A stretch of 64,000 nucleotides of DNA from Lentzea flava (GTDB taxonomy: Bacteria; Actinomycetota; Actinomycetes; Mycobacteriales; Pseudonocardiaceae): the NCBI RefSeq assembly GCF_014648475.1, contig NZ_BMRE01000009.1, positions 1 to 64,000 on the forward strand, in the 5' to 3' direction. How positions within the stretch are numbered: position 1 is the first letter of the stretch; each line of letters starts with the position of its first letter. The position numbers were made by a program, and so were the translations under genes. Below the pieces are notes generated by a model, which was not told the DNA's origin, searched no databases, and worked only from the letters and a program-made list of their open reading frames with translations. Positions 17,750-26,242 of this stretch are shown in pieces.

Positions 17750-17777
17750 ACTATAGGTGGTACGCGTACTCGGTGAA
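17750..17777 (-). promoter_or_regulatory. leaderless promoter of the RNA helicase
   Basis: On the minus strand TTCACC (17777-17772), a 16-nt spacer and TATAGT (17755-17750) are followed by 8 nt and the helicase ATG. Transcription would begin at or next to the ATG, and no Shine-Dalgarno is visible. The -10 box overlaps the stop codon of the upstream gene. Confidence 0.55.
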
Positions 17778-19100
17778 CTCCCAGTCGGTCACGAACCGCT
17801 GGAACCGGGCCACCTCCTCCCACTTGAAGTCCACATAGGACCGCACGAAGTCCTTGCCCAGCACCTCGACCATCGCCGCGTCCTCCTCCAGATAGGCGAG
17901 CGCGTCGGGCAGCGTGGCGGGCAGCGTCGGGGCCTTCGACGGGTCGTAGCCGTACCCGGCGGACGGCCGCGGCGGCTCGATCCGGTCGCGAATGCCCAGG
18001 TAGGTGGCCGCGAGCATGCCCGCGATGCCGAGGTAGGGGTTCGCGCTCGCGTCACCGAGGCGCAGTTCGAGCCGCGTGGTCTCGCCGCGCTCGGCCGGGA
18101 CGCGGAGCATCGCGCTGCGGTTGTCGAGACCCCAGTCGATCAGCCACGGCGCGAGTGAGTCCGGGCCGAACCGCTTGTAGGAGTTGACCGTCGGGTTGAG
18201 CAGCGCGGCCAGGGCGGGGGCGTGCTTGAGGATGCCGCCGATGGCCCAGCGAGCTTCGTCCGAGAGGCCGTGCGAGGTGCCCGCCGCCTGGAACGCGTTG
18301 CGGCCGTCCTTCTCGTGGCACGACAGGTGCAGGTGGAAGCCGCTGCCACCGCCGTCGTTGAATGGCTTGGCCATGAACGTGGCGAGCCGTCCCTCCCGGC
18401 GGGCGAGCTCCTTCACGCTCGTCTTGAACCGGAACGCGCGATCGGCCGCGTCCATGGCGGGCGAATGGACGAGGTTGATTTCGAACTGCCCGCCCGCGTA
18501 CTCGTGGTTGCCTCCGGTGGTTTGCAGACCGGCGCTGCTGAGCGTGCGCAGAGTTCTCAACAGATGACCGTCGGAGTCGCCCCTTCGTCCGGTCGCATAC
18601 ACGTTGCCCGGCTCATCGCAGTAGGGCCGCCACCCGTTCGGGCGATCTTCGTCGGGTTCGCAGAGAAAATATTCCAACTCGGGACCGACCACCGGTGACA
18701 GTCCGGTCGTGTCGAATATCTCCAGCGCCCGGCGCAGCACCTGCCGCGGCGATTCGTCCACGGGTCTTTCGTCAGCCGGGCTCACGGCGTCGCCGATGCA
18801 CCACGCCACGCCCGGCTCCCACGGAATCGGCAGGAGCGTGTCGAGGTCGGGAACCACGATCACGTCGGGCAGCCCGGCGTCGAGCACGCCCCCGTTCTCG
18901 GTGGTCTTGCCGCCCGGCGTGGTGCTGTAAACGGCCCGGCAGAACGACAGTCCGCGCTGCGTCACCGCAGGTAGATGCTCCACGAGGACGTCACGGCCCC
19001 GGTCAGTGCCGAGCAGGTCGGGGAAGACGACGCGCACGACGTCGATACCGTCCTCGCCCAGCCTCTCCGCGAGTTCCCGTGTCACCTGTTCACCGACCAC
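17751..19100 (-). CDS. glutamine-synthetase-like gamma-glutamyl ligase
   Basis: This 449-residue protein has the glutamine synthetase type I fold. Metal and glutamate-binding signatures include PVVGPELEYFL (about 150), GGNHEYAGGQFEINL (about 206), GSGFHLHLS (about 268) and the NPTVNSYKRFGP segment (about 312). It is shorter than GlnA1 and resembles the actinobacterial GlnA2/3/4 paralogues that gamma-glutamylate polyamines or ethanolamine; the substrate is not visible. It starts at a GTG with GGAAAGG 8 nt upstream. It is divergent from a MarR regulator, with a 26-bp inverted repeat in its leader, and is probably co-transcribed with the helicase. Confidence 0.82.
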   Translation of the reverse strand: MVGEQVTRELAERLGEDGIDVVRVVFPDLLGTDRGRDVLVEHLPAVTQRGLSFCRAVYSTTPGGKTTENGGVLDAGLPDVIVVPDLDTLLPIPWEPGVAWCIGDAVSPADERPVDESPRQVLRRALEIFDTTGLSPVVGPELEYFLCEPDEDRPNGWRPYCDEPGNVYATGRRGDSDGHLLRTLRTLSSAGLQTTGGNHEYAGGQFEINLVHSPAMDAADRAFRFKTSVKELARREGRLATFMAKPFNDGGGSGFHLHLSCHEKDGRNAFQAAGTSHGLSDEARWAIGGILKHAPALAALLNPTVNSYKRFGPDSLAPWLIDWGLDNRSAMLRVPAERGETTRLELRLGDASANPYLGIAGMLAATYLGIRDRIEPPRPSAGYGYDPSKAPTLPATLPDALAYLEEDAAMVEVLGKDFVRSYVDFKWEEVARFQRFVTDWEFTEYAYHL

Positions 19101-19143
19101 GTCGAACTACCTTTCCGGCACAGTGTGTCGCTGGCGCGGAGGG

Positions 19144-19169
19144 GATAACGTTGAGGCGCAAACGCTATC
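19144..19169. promoter_or_regulatory. 26-bp inverted repeat, candidate MarR operator
   Basis: GATAACGTT (19144-19152), an 8-nt spacer and AACGCTATC (19161-19169) are inverted with a single mismatch. The repeat lies 43 nt upstream of the glutamine-synthetase-like start, between it and the divergent MarR gene, where a shared operator would be expected. Confidence 0.5.
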
Positions 19170-19270
19170 TACCCGTCCGTGGAGCAAAGACCAGTCGGTG
19201 CTCCGCACTCATCGTCCACCACGGGGCAACAGTCCGTAACTGGACGGGTGACGACTGTCACGAGATCATG

Positions 19271-19287
19271 CACGATGTGGGATCGTG
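19271..19287. promoter_or_regulatory. second inverted repeat upstream of the MarR gene
   Basis: CACGAT (19271-19276) and ATCGTG (19282-19287) are perfect 6-bp arms with a 5-nt spacer. The repeat overlaps the earliest possible GTG start of the MarR gene, which argues that translation begins further downstream. Confidence 0.35.
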
Positions 19288-19389
19288 ATCAAAGTGGTTG
19301 CGGACCGACTCGCACCACATCACAGACATAGTTCGGAACCGCAAGTATTGTGCCGGGAACACCTGAGCTCGAGCACGGGAGACTTTGAG

Positions 19390-19965
19390 TTGTCTGGTCA
19401 CCACACGATTGCCGAGACCGAGAAAGCCGTCCAGGCCAAACTCGGTGCGGTGCCGCTGCATCGCGAGCAGATGGCGGCGGTGTCGAACATCCACCGCGCC
19501 GCCACCGCGATCCGCCAGCACCTCGAGAACTCGGTGCTGCGCACCAGCGATCTGACCTGGACCGGCTTCGTCGTGCTCTGGGTCGTGTGGATCTGGGGCG
19601 AGATGGAGACGCGCTACGTGGCCGAGGAGGCGGGCATCTCCAAGGGCACCCTGACCGGCGTCGCCAAGACGCTGCAGTCACGCGGGCTCCTGGAACGCCT
19701 CGGCCACCCCACCGACGGGCGCCTGGCGGTTCTGCGGCTCACCCCTGAGGGTGAAGAACTGATGGGCGACCTCTTCCCCAAGTTCAACGAGGAAGAGGTG
19801 TTCGTCTCCAACCCGCTGGAGTCGTCGGAGGCCCAGTCGCTGGCCGAGATGCGGCGCCGCATGGTGACGCACCTCGAGGCCAACGGCGAGCAGCGGCGGC
19901 TCGACCTGCGCGGGGACACGCCGCTGCCGCCGCGCCGGTCCGGCCGGCGGGCCAAGCACGGCTGA
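19390..19965 (+). CDS. MarR-family transcriptional regulator
   Basis: This 191-residue protein contains a MarR winged-helix domain (about residues 55-150). Its recognition region reads YVAEEAGISKGTLTGVAKTL, and the wing follows at GHPTDGRLAVLRLT. The C-terminus is a basic tail. The TTG at 19390 is chosen because GGGAG lies 8 nt upstream; a GTG at 19285 would add 35 atypical residues and fall in an inverted repeat. It is divergent from the glutamine-synthetase-like gene and probably controls that gene and itself. The ligand is unknown. Confidence 0.82.
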   Translation: MSGHHTIAETEKAVQAKLGAVPLHREQMAAVSNIHRAATAIRQHLENSVLRTSDLTWTGFVVLWVVWIWGEMETRYVAEEAGISKGTLTGVAKTLQSRGLLERLGHPTDGRLAVLRLTPEGEELMGDLFPKFNEEEVFVSNPLESSEAQSLAEMRRRMVTHLEANGEQRRLDLRGDTPLPPRRSGRRAKHG

Positions 19966-19978
19966 CACGCGCTGGAAC

Positions 19979-20005
19979 GGGCGACTCACCGGGGGTGAGT
20001 CGCCC
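19979..20005. terminator. strong bidirectional terminator
   Basis: A perfect 12-bp stem (19979-19990 with 19994-20005) and a 3-nt loop, followed by a short T-containing stretch, lies between the convergent MarR and decarboxylase genes. It can serve both strands. Confidence 0.85.
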
Positions 20006-20025
20006 ATTTCGGCGTTCCTCCATCG

Positions 20026-21375
20026 TCAGAGCAGGCTGAGCAGCCTCGCGTGCAACGTGTCGACGTAGTCCTCGGACTCCGGCTTCATCAGCACGCTGCG
20101 CAGCACCCGAGCACCGTCCACATCGGCCTCCACCCCGGGGTGCCGCATCGCGAACGCCTCCTTCGACGCCCGTGCCACGCTCAGGAAGATCGGGTCGACG
20201 GCGGCGTTCATGCCGGTCTCCATCACCCGGTGCGAGGCGGCGTCCACCGCCGACAGCGTCAGCGGGCTGGTCCGCGGGAAGTACGTGACGATGTCCAGTT
20301 CCGGCTCCTGGTAGAGCTCGAGCTCCTCCGACTCGCGGATCATCGACGCCCACCGCACGGCTGCCCGCCGTCCGGCAGCCAGCACCTCGCCCAGGCCGTC
20401 GCGGGTCAGCGGGAGCAGCCGCAGCGTCAGCCAGAGGCCAGCGGCGGCGGCTCCGGCGCGGGAGCACTCCAGGCTGATCTCGCCCAGGTGCATCTCGTCG
20501 GACGTGAAGTAGGTGTAGGGGGAGTCGTGCAGGTAGAAGCGGCCCACGGACGGGTCGCGGAACAGGACCGCGCCGCAGCCGTAGGGCTGTAGGCCGTGCT
20601 TGTGCGGGTCGACGACGACGGAGTCGCACGAGCCGATGGCCTCCCACGGCTCTGGGTCCAGGTCCGTGCCCGCCAGCAACGTGAAGAAGCCGCCGTACGC
20701 ACCGTCCACATGCACCCGTGCGTCGTAGCGGCGTGCGATGTCCAGCACGAGATGCACCGGTTCGATGGCGCCCAACGCGGTGGTTCCCGGGGTGACGACG
20801 ACCGTGCCGACCTTGCCGCCACGCAGAAGCTCCTCCAGAGCGTCCAGATCCATGCGCCCACGGCCGTCCACGGGCACAGGGAAACCCTCGATTCCGAGCA
20901 CACCGCACATGCGCGAGTGCGTGTAGTGAGCCTCGGAGGAGTACGCGACACCGCGGGAAGGATGCAGCGAACGGGCGACGAACAGCGCCTCCAGGTTCGC
21001 GATGGTGCCGCTGGACGTCAGGTGGCCCAGGTGTTCGGCGGAGTACCCGAACATCGACGCCAGCGAGGACACGACCTCGCGTTCCATCGCGGCGGTGGCG
21101 GGGCCGCCGTCCAGGGCGTGGTTGTTGGGGTTGATCAGCATCGCCGACAGGTAGCCCACGACCGCAGCCGGGTGCGGCGGCTTGAGCATCTGGCCTGCGT
21201 AGCGGGGGTGGAAGAACGGGTAGTTGTCGCGCAGGCGGTCCTGCAGCTCGGCCAGCGCGGAGCCGAAGACCGCCGGGTCGACGTGCAGGGACGAGTGGGG
21301 GGTGAAGGCTCCGTACTCGGCTGTCCACTTCTCGTGGTTGGCCAGCGCCTCGTTGAGCCAGTGCTGAAGATCCAC
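20026..21375 (-). CDS. PLP-dependent group II decarboxylase
   Basis: This 449-residue enzyme belongs to the PLP aspartate-aminotransferase fold, in the glutamate/tyrosine/aromatic amino acid decarboxylase group. The Schiff-base lysine is in VVDPHKHGLQPYG. Other signatures are LTSSGTIANLEA, the cofactor-stacking SSEAHYTHSR region and HVDGAYGGF. The GTG at 21375 is favoured by GGGG 8 nt upstream; a GTG at 21402 is possible but lacks a ribosome site. It would remove the carboxyl of an amino acid; the substrate cannot be read from the sequence. It lies 50 nt downstream of a secreted glycosidase gene on the same strand, with no obvious functional link. Confidence 0.85.
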   Translation of the reverse strand: MDLQHWLNEALANHEKWTAEYGAFTPHSSLHVDPAVFGSALAELQDRLRDNYPFFHPRYAGQMLKPPHPAAVVGYLSAMLINPNNHALDGGPATAAMEREVVSSLASMFGYSAEHLGHLTSSGTIANLEALFVARSLHPSRGVAYSSEAHYTHSRMCGVLGIEGFPVPVDGRGRMDLDALEELLRGGKVGTVVVTPGTTALGAIEPVHLVLDIARRYDARVHVDGAYGGFFTLLAGTDLDPEPWEAIGSCDSVVVDPHKHGLQPYGCGAVLFRDPSVGRFYLHDSPYTYFTSDEMHLGEISLECSRAGAAAAGLWLTLRLLPLTRDGLGEVLAAGRRAAVRWASMIRESEELELYQEPELDIVTYFPRTSPLTLSAVDAASHRVMETGMNAAVDPIFLSVARASKEAFAMRHPGVEADVDGARVLRSVLMKPESEDYVDTLHARLLSLL

Positions 21376-21425
21376 CGCGCACACCCCACTCGTCCCGCAC
21401 ACACCCGAATGTTCGAATTTGTACG

Positions 21426-23672
21426 TTACGGCAGACCCCAGCGCGAAGACGAGCCGTTGGCGGCCACGTCGCGTGCTGAGACGTCGGGACGCGTTCCACG
21501 TCGTGCAACCACAGCGGTCTGACCTCGGCGAAGCGGGATCTCGATGGCCGAACCGCGGGTCTTGTAGTCCAGCCGGCGGCCCCGGTCGTCGCGCACGTCG
21601 ATGTCACCGGTGATCCCGTGCTCCAGGACCAGGGGAGCGCCGGCCTCCGAGTGGACCCGCACCCAGTCGGTGCGCCCGCCCGAACGGGAGGCGTCGACGA
21701 GGAACGCGCCCTGCGTCCTCAACGAACTGATGGACGCGTCGGCCCAAGTGGACGACACCGACGGGAAGACGCGCACGACGTCGTTGTGCGACTGGACCAT
21801 CATCTCCAGCACCGCCTGGCCGGACATCAGCGGCGACTCGATCGCGAGGTTGCCGCCCTCGCGGTAGAAGGAGTTCTCGGTCAGCACGGCGTTGGTGCCG
21901 ACCTGCTTGCGCTCCAGGAAGTAGCGCAGGAACGACAGCGCGTCCTCCGGCCGCTTCATCGCCGAGTACATCGCGGACGCGGCGCCGTAGCTGTAGCCCG
22001 CCCACAGCTCACGGCGCGAGGTCCAGAGGTCGACCGTCCGCGTGATGAGCGCGCGGTGCTCCGGCATGTCCCACGTCATCTCGCGCAGCGGGTAGAACCA
22101 CAGCAGGTGCGAGAAGTGGCGGTGCGAGTCCTCCAGCGCCTTGTCCCTGCCGATCCGCACGCCGCTCGCGTCCTGCGCGTACGGCGTCAGCCGGGTCAGC
22201 ACGTCCCGCCAGCGCGGGTTCTCCTCGATCGACAGCAGCGTCTTCACGCCCCAGCGGATCAGCGACAGGTCGTAGGTGGTGTCGACGCTGTTGGCGTACT
22301 CCGGCGAGCGCGTCTCCGGCAGGTGCAGCTTGCCGTCGGTGCCCTCGACGAGGAAGCGGGCGTAGTAGTTGACCGCCTTGGTCAGGATCGGGACCAGGAC
22401 GTCGGACAGGATCCGCTGGTCCATCGTGTGCCGGTAGCCCAGCCAGACGTTGTGACAGGCCCACAGAAGATTGCCCGTGTGGTCATTCGGCGCCACGCCC
22501 GGCACGCCGCAGTAGCGCGGGCCCGAGCGCAGCGTGCGGTCGCCGGGATGGCAGATCGCGTACGAGTTGCCGTCGCGGTAGGCCGGGTTCACGTTGAGCT
22601 CGAGGTTGTGCTCGAACCGCTTCAACGTGGTGGTGACGGCGTCCAGCTCGTGGTGGTTCGAGCCGTTGACCAGCGGATACGAGATCTGGACGTTGAGGTT
22701 CCACCACACGGCCGTCCAACTGTTGCCCTGCTCGGGGAACCACGGTCCCCACTCGGTGACGACCGGCGCGTCGGCACGGGTGGCGGCGGCCATCTTGTAG
22801 AGCTGCAGCCAGTAGAACCGCTGCACCAGCTTGTCCGGCACGGACACCAGCGACTTCGAGTAGTAGGCGTTCCACCAGCGACGGTGCTGCGTCGCCAGCA
22901 CCTCGAACGGGATCGCCAGCGCCTGACGCACCTCACGGATCGCGTCGGACGTGTGCGTCTCCGCAGGGTGTGTGTACGTCACGTGGGCCGCGAACCGGCC
23001 GTCACGGGTCTGCCAGGCCGTCGTGTAGCCACCGCCCGCGAGCAGCGGCTGCGCGGCGTAGGAGACGCCGTTGGCCGTGCCCAGGGTCGGCGCGGGGTTG
23101 GCCGTGTAGTTGGCCGGCCGCCGGATCTGGCGGGTCGTCGCCGACTCCAGCGGCTGGAAACCCCACGTCACGTCGCCCTTCACCGTCGCGAGGAACGTGC
23201 TGCGCGCGTTGTGCACGAGCATCGTGAAGCCGGCGCTGCCCTGCGTGGTGGTCACCGTGCCGGTGAGCTCGGCGTTCCACAGGTCCAGCGTCCAGTCGAC
23301 CGCGGTGATCGCGCCCGCGAAAGCCAGGGTGAGGTACCCGATCGGCAGCCGGGACAGGCCGATCGCGGCCTCCCAGTGCTCACGCTGGTCCTGCACCTCC
23401 GAGTGGCTGAGCATGAGCTTCAACTCGTTCGGCGTGCGGCCCGCGTAGACCTGGACGCCCAGGAAACCGTTCGCGAGGAACGGGCTGTCGCCCCAGTTCT
23501 GCGGCAGCCGCCGCCATTCCATGCGGGCATCGCGGACGATGTCGCGGTGGACGTTGTGACCCGATGTTTCGGGCAGTGTGGGAAACGCGACCGCGGTGCC
23601 CGTGCTGAGCGCAGAAGCTCCTACGGCCGCGCCAGTCCCGTACAGAAAGGTTCTGCGTGACAGCTCTGTCAC
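21426..23672 (-). CDS. Tat-exported GH95-like glycoside hydrolase
   Basis: This 748-residue secreted protein begins with a twin-arginine signal (SRRTFLYG, hydrophobic stretch, AVA cleavage site near residue 29). The body resembles glycoside hydrolase family 95 (alpha-L-fucosidase/galactosidase-like): an N-terminal beta domain, then an (alpha/alpha)6 barrel with TAVWWNLNVQISYP, ETRSPEY and DSHRHFSHLLWFYP segments. The Asn-x-Asn and SPE elements match regions carrying catalytic residues in that family, while the downstream SHNDVVRVFP segment is slightly divergent. It probably acts on plant or microbial glycans outside the cell. Exact sugar specificity is unknown. Confidence 0.75.
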   Translation of the reverse strand: MTELSRRTFLYGTGAAVGASALSTGTAVAFPTLPETSGHNVHRDIVRDARMEWRRLPQNWGDSPFLANGFLGVQVYAGRTPNELKLMLSHSEVQDQREHWEAAIGLSRLPIGYLTLAFAGAITAVDWTLDLWNAELTGTVTTTQGSAGFTMLVHNARSTFLATVKGDVTWGFQPLESATTRQIRRPANYTANPAPTLGTANGVSYAAQPLLAGGGYTTAWQTRDGRFAAHVTYTHPAETHTSDAIREVRQALAIPFEVLATQHRRWWNAYYSKSLVSVPDKLVQRFYWLQLYKMAAATRADAPVVTEWGPWFPEQGNSWTAVWWNLNVQISYPLVNGSNHHELDAVTTTLKRFEHNLELNVNPAYRDGNSYAICHPGDRTLRSGPRYCGVPGVAPNDHTGNLLWACHNVWLGYRHTMDQRILSDVLVPILTKAVNYYARFLVEGTDGKLHLPETRSPEYANSVDTTYDLSLIRWGVKTLLSIEENPRWRDVLTRLTPYAQDASGVRIGRDKALEDSHRHFSHLLWFYPLREMTWDMPEHRALITRTVDLWTSRRELWAGYSYGAASAMYSAMKRPEDALSFLRYFLERKQVGTNAVLTENSFYREGGNLAIESPLMSGQAVLEMMVQSHNDVVRVFPSVSSTWADASISSLRTQGAFLVDASRSGGRTDWVRVHSEAGAPLVLEHGITGDIDVRDDRGRRLDYKTRGSAIEIPLRRGQTAVVARRGTRPDVSARDVAANGSSSRWGLP

Positions 23673-23802
23673 TGTTCGTCCCTCCGTGCCGTGGCGGCGG
23701 CGGAACGGATCTTACGCAGAAATCATCCGATGACTAGGCCGGCGTGAACCGGAGGGCGTCGTCACGCGAACCCCAGCTGTGACCACCGACTCGCACTTAC
23801 CC

Positions 23803-23817
23803 GCAAATTGTTGTTGC
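23803..23817. promoter_or_regulatory. imperfect palindrome upstream of the cobalt transporter
   Basis: GCAA-N7-TTGC lies about 60 nt upstream of cbiM. A metal-sensing regulator such as a Fur-family protein could bind here, but the spacing does not match a consensus I can state with confidence. Confidence 0.25.
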
Positions 23818-23877
23818 ACACTGCTGGCCATAGCCGCCGCCCGGCAATTAGCGTGATCAGCCATGTCACCTGTTGCC

Positions 23878-24549
23878 ATGCACATGAGCGACGGTCTGCT
23901 GAACGCGCCGGTCTCGGTCGCCTTCCTCGTCATCGCGGCGGTGGGCGTCGGTTTCGCGCTGGTCAAGGCCCGTGCCGACCTCGACGACCGCACGGCGCCG
24001 ATGGCGGGCCTGGTGGCCACGTTCATCTTCGCCGTGCAGATGATCAACTTCCCGATCCTGCCCGGCGCGTCGGGCCACCTGCTCGGCGGCGCGCTCGCCG
24101 CGATCCTGGTCGGCCCGTACGTCGGGGCGCTGTGCGTGACGATCGTGCTGGTCGTGCAGGCGTTGCTGTTCGCGGACGGCGGCCTCACCGCGCTCGGTGC
24201 CAACGTCACCAACATGGCGCTGATCGGCACCGCGACCGGGTTCGTCGTCGCCGTCGCGCTGCGCAGGCTGGCCGAGCGGGGCAAGGGCGGCCTGGCGGCC
24301 GTCGCGTTCGTCTCCGCCTTCGTCAACACCGTGGTCGCCGCCACCGGGTTCGTCGTCGAGTACGCGATCGGTGGCGCGGGCGGTGTGGAGATCGGCAAGG
24401 TCGCGCTGCTGATGTGGGGGCTGCACGCGTTGATCGGCATCGGTGAGGGGCTCATCACCGCCGCCACCGTCACGTCGGTCGCCGCGATCCGGCCAGACCT
24501 CGTGTACCTGCTGCGTGGCAGCCGCAAGCCGCTGGAGGTCCGGTCGTGA
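23878..24549 (+). CDS. cbiM: cobalt/nickel ECF transporter substrate-binding subunit CbiM
   Basis: CbiM is the membrane S component of the energy-coupling-factor importer for Co2+ (or Ni2+). The 223-residue protein has about six or seven membrane helices. I choose the ATG at 23878, which gives Met-His-Met-Ser-Asp-Gly at the very N-terminus; in this family the N-terminal amine and His2 bind the metal, so an upstream ATG at 23863 would bury the site. The ribosome site is poor for both. It overlaps the next gene by GTGA and heads a three-gene operon. No cobalamin riboswitch was seen upstream. Confidence 0.88.
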   Translation: MHMSDGLLNAPVSVAFLVIAAVGVGFALVKARADLDDRTAPMAGLVATFIFAVQMINFPILPGASGHLLGGALAAILVGPYVGALCVTIVLVVQALLFADGGLTALGANVTNMALIGTATGFVVAVALRRLAERGKGGLAAVAFVSAFVNTVVAATGFVVEYAIGGAGGVEIGKVALLMWGLHALIGIGEGLITAATVTSVAAIRPDLVYLLRGSRKPLEVRS

Positions 24550-24830
24550 AGAAGTTCTTCCTCGGTTTCGCACTGGTGTCGCTGCTGATCGCGGGCGTGC
24601 TGTCGTACTTCGCGTCCGGCGACCCCGACGGTCTGGACAAGACGGTCGAGGACACCGGCATCGCCGCGCACGCGCAGGAGCACCCGTTCGCGGGCAGCAC
24701 GTTCGCCGACTACGCGCTCGGCGGTGACAGCAAGTTCACCGGCCTCGCGGGTGCGCTGGGCGTCATCGTGGTGCTCGCCGTGTCCTTCAGCCTCTTCTGG
24801 TTCCTGCGCAAGAGGCCCGACGCGCGATGA
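24546..24830 (+). CDS. CbiN-like PDGLE-domain accessory subunit
   Basis: This 94-residue protein has an N-terminal and a C-terminal membrane helix flanking an extracytoplasmic loop that includes the family tag PDGLDKT. PDGLE proteins assist CbiM/NikM in metal loading and are often fused to it; here the gene is separate. It overlaps cbiM by 4 nt (GTGA) and the next gene by 4 nt (ATGA), so the three subunits are translationally coupled. Confidence 0.85.
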   Translation: MKKFFLGFALVSLLIAGVLSYFASGDPDGLDKTVEDTGIAAHAQEHPFAGSTFADYALGGDSKFTGLAGALGVIVVLAVSFSLFWFLRKRPDAR

Positions 24831-26242
24831 GCGGCAGCCACGACCTCCTGCACCACACCGGCGACTCGCCGGTGCACCGCCTCGCGCCGCAGGTGAAGAT
24901 CCTCGTGGCGTTCGGGGCGGTGCTGGGCGTCGTGGCGACCCCGCGCACGCTGTTCCCGCTCTTCGGCCTGTACCTGCTGCTGATCGTCGCGGTGTGGACG
25001 GTCGCGCGCGTTCCCGTGCTGTGGTTCGTGAAGCGCGCGGTGATCGAGGTGCCGTTCGTGGTGCTCGCGTTCCTGCTGCCGATCTTCGGCACCGATCCGC
25101 GCACGGACGTCCTGGGCGTGTCGGTGTCGGTGGAAGGCGCGCTGGCGGGCTGGAACATCCTGGCGAAGGGCACGCTCGGCGTGCTGATCAGCCTGACGCT
25201 GGCCGCCACGACAGCGCCCGGTGATCTGCTGAAGGGGTTGCAGGCGCTGAAGGTGCCCGCACCGCTGGTCATGATCGCCACGCTGATGCTGCGCTACGGC
25301 GAAGTCGTCGCGGGAGAAGCGAAACGCATGCGCGTCGCCCGCATCTCCCGCGGCGACGACCCCCGTTTCCTGTGGCAGGCGGGCGCGACCGCACGCGCGG
25401 TCGGCACGCTGTTCATCCGGTCCTACGAACGCGGAGAGAGGGTGCACCTGGCGATGGTGTCGCGCGGCTGGACAGGCGGGCCCGCAGGCTCGGCCACGAT
25501 CGTCCCGGAAACCCCTTCCGCGCCCGCGCTGGAGGTCTCGAAGCTCGCCTTCGCCTACCCCGACGGGCACCAGGCGCTGTTCGGCATCGACCTCCGCGTC
25601 GAACGCGGCGAACGGGTCGCGGTGCTCGGCCCGAACGGCGCGGGCAAGACCACGTTCGCCTTGCACCTCAACGGAGTTCACTCCGGCGGCAGCGGCACGG
25701 TGTCGATCGCCGGACTCGAGGTCACGAAGAAGAACCTGCGCGAGATCCGGCGCCGCGTCGGGCTCGTGTTCCAGGATCCCGACGACCAGCTGTTCAGCCC
25801 GACCGTCGCCGACGACGTGGCGTTCGGGCCGCGCAACTTCGGCCTGTCCGATGTGGACGACCGGGTGCGCAAGGCGCTGAACGCCGTTGGCATGGAACAC
25901 GTCGCGGACCGCTCACCGCTGCACCTCTCCGGCGGGCAGCGGCGCCGGGTGGCGCTCGCGTCGGTGCTCGCGTGCGACCCGGAGATCCTGGTGCTGGACG
26001 AACCGTCCGCGAACCTCGAACCCGTGGCCCGCCGCGAACTGGCGGAGCTGCTGCTGGCGCTGGACCGCACGATGCTCGTGGTCACGCACGACCTGCCGTT
26101 CGCGCTGCAGATCTGTCCCCGCAGCGTGCTGATCGACGACGGCGTGGTGGTCGCGGACGGCCCGACCCGCGAGATCCTCGCCGACGCCGACCTGCTCGCC
26201 CGGCACCGCCTCGAACTGCCCTACGGCTTCCGGCTCGACTGA
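24827..26242 (+). CDS. fused CbiQ-CbiO: ECF transporter transmembrane and ATPase components
   Basis: This 471-residue protein joins two subunits usually made separately. Residues 1-225 are the CbiQ coupling component, with several helices and the cytosolic arginine-rich coupling segments (AKRMRVARISRG; VSRGWTG). Residues 235-471 are a CbiO-type ATPase: GPNGAGKTT (Walker A), FQDPDDQLF (Q-loop), LSGGQRRR (signature), LDEPSA (Walker B) and a switch histidine in VVTHDL. It powers metal uptake through CbiM. The frame is continuous, with no sign of a joined frameshift. Its end overlaps the convergent TetR gene by 22 nt. Confidence 0.9.
   Translation: MSGSHDLLHHTGDSPVHRLAPQVKILVAFGAVLGVVATPRTLFPLFGLYLLLIVAVWTVARVPVLWFVKRAVIEVPFVVLAFLLPIFGTDPRTDVLGVSVSVEGALAGWNILAKGTLGVLISLTLAATTAPGDLLKGLQALKVPAPLVMIATLMLRYGEVVAGEAKRMRVARISRGDDPRFLWQAGATARAVGTLFIRSYERGERVHLAMVSRGWTGGPAGSATIVPETPSAPALEVSKLAFAYPDGHQALFGIDLRVERGERVAVLGPNGAGKTTFALHLNGVHSGGSGTVSIAGLEVTKKNLREIRRRVGLVFQDPDDQLFSPTVADDVAFGPRNFGLSDVDDRVRKALNAVGMEHVADRSPLHLSGGQRRRVALASVLACDPEILVLDEPSANLEPVARRELAELLLALDRTMLVVTHDLPFALQICPRSVLIDDGVVVADGPTREILADADLLARHRLELPYGFRLD

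Noticed and set aside
23673..23862. Cobalamin riboswitch upstream of cbiM
   Set aside because: No conserved B12-box-like element or extended structure was visible in the 190-nt gap.
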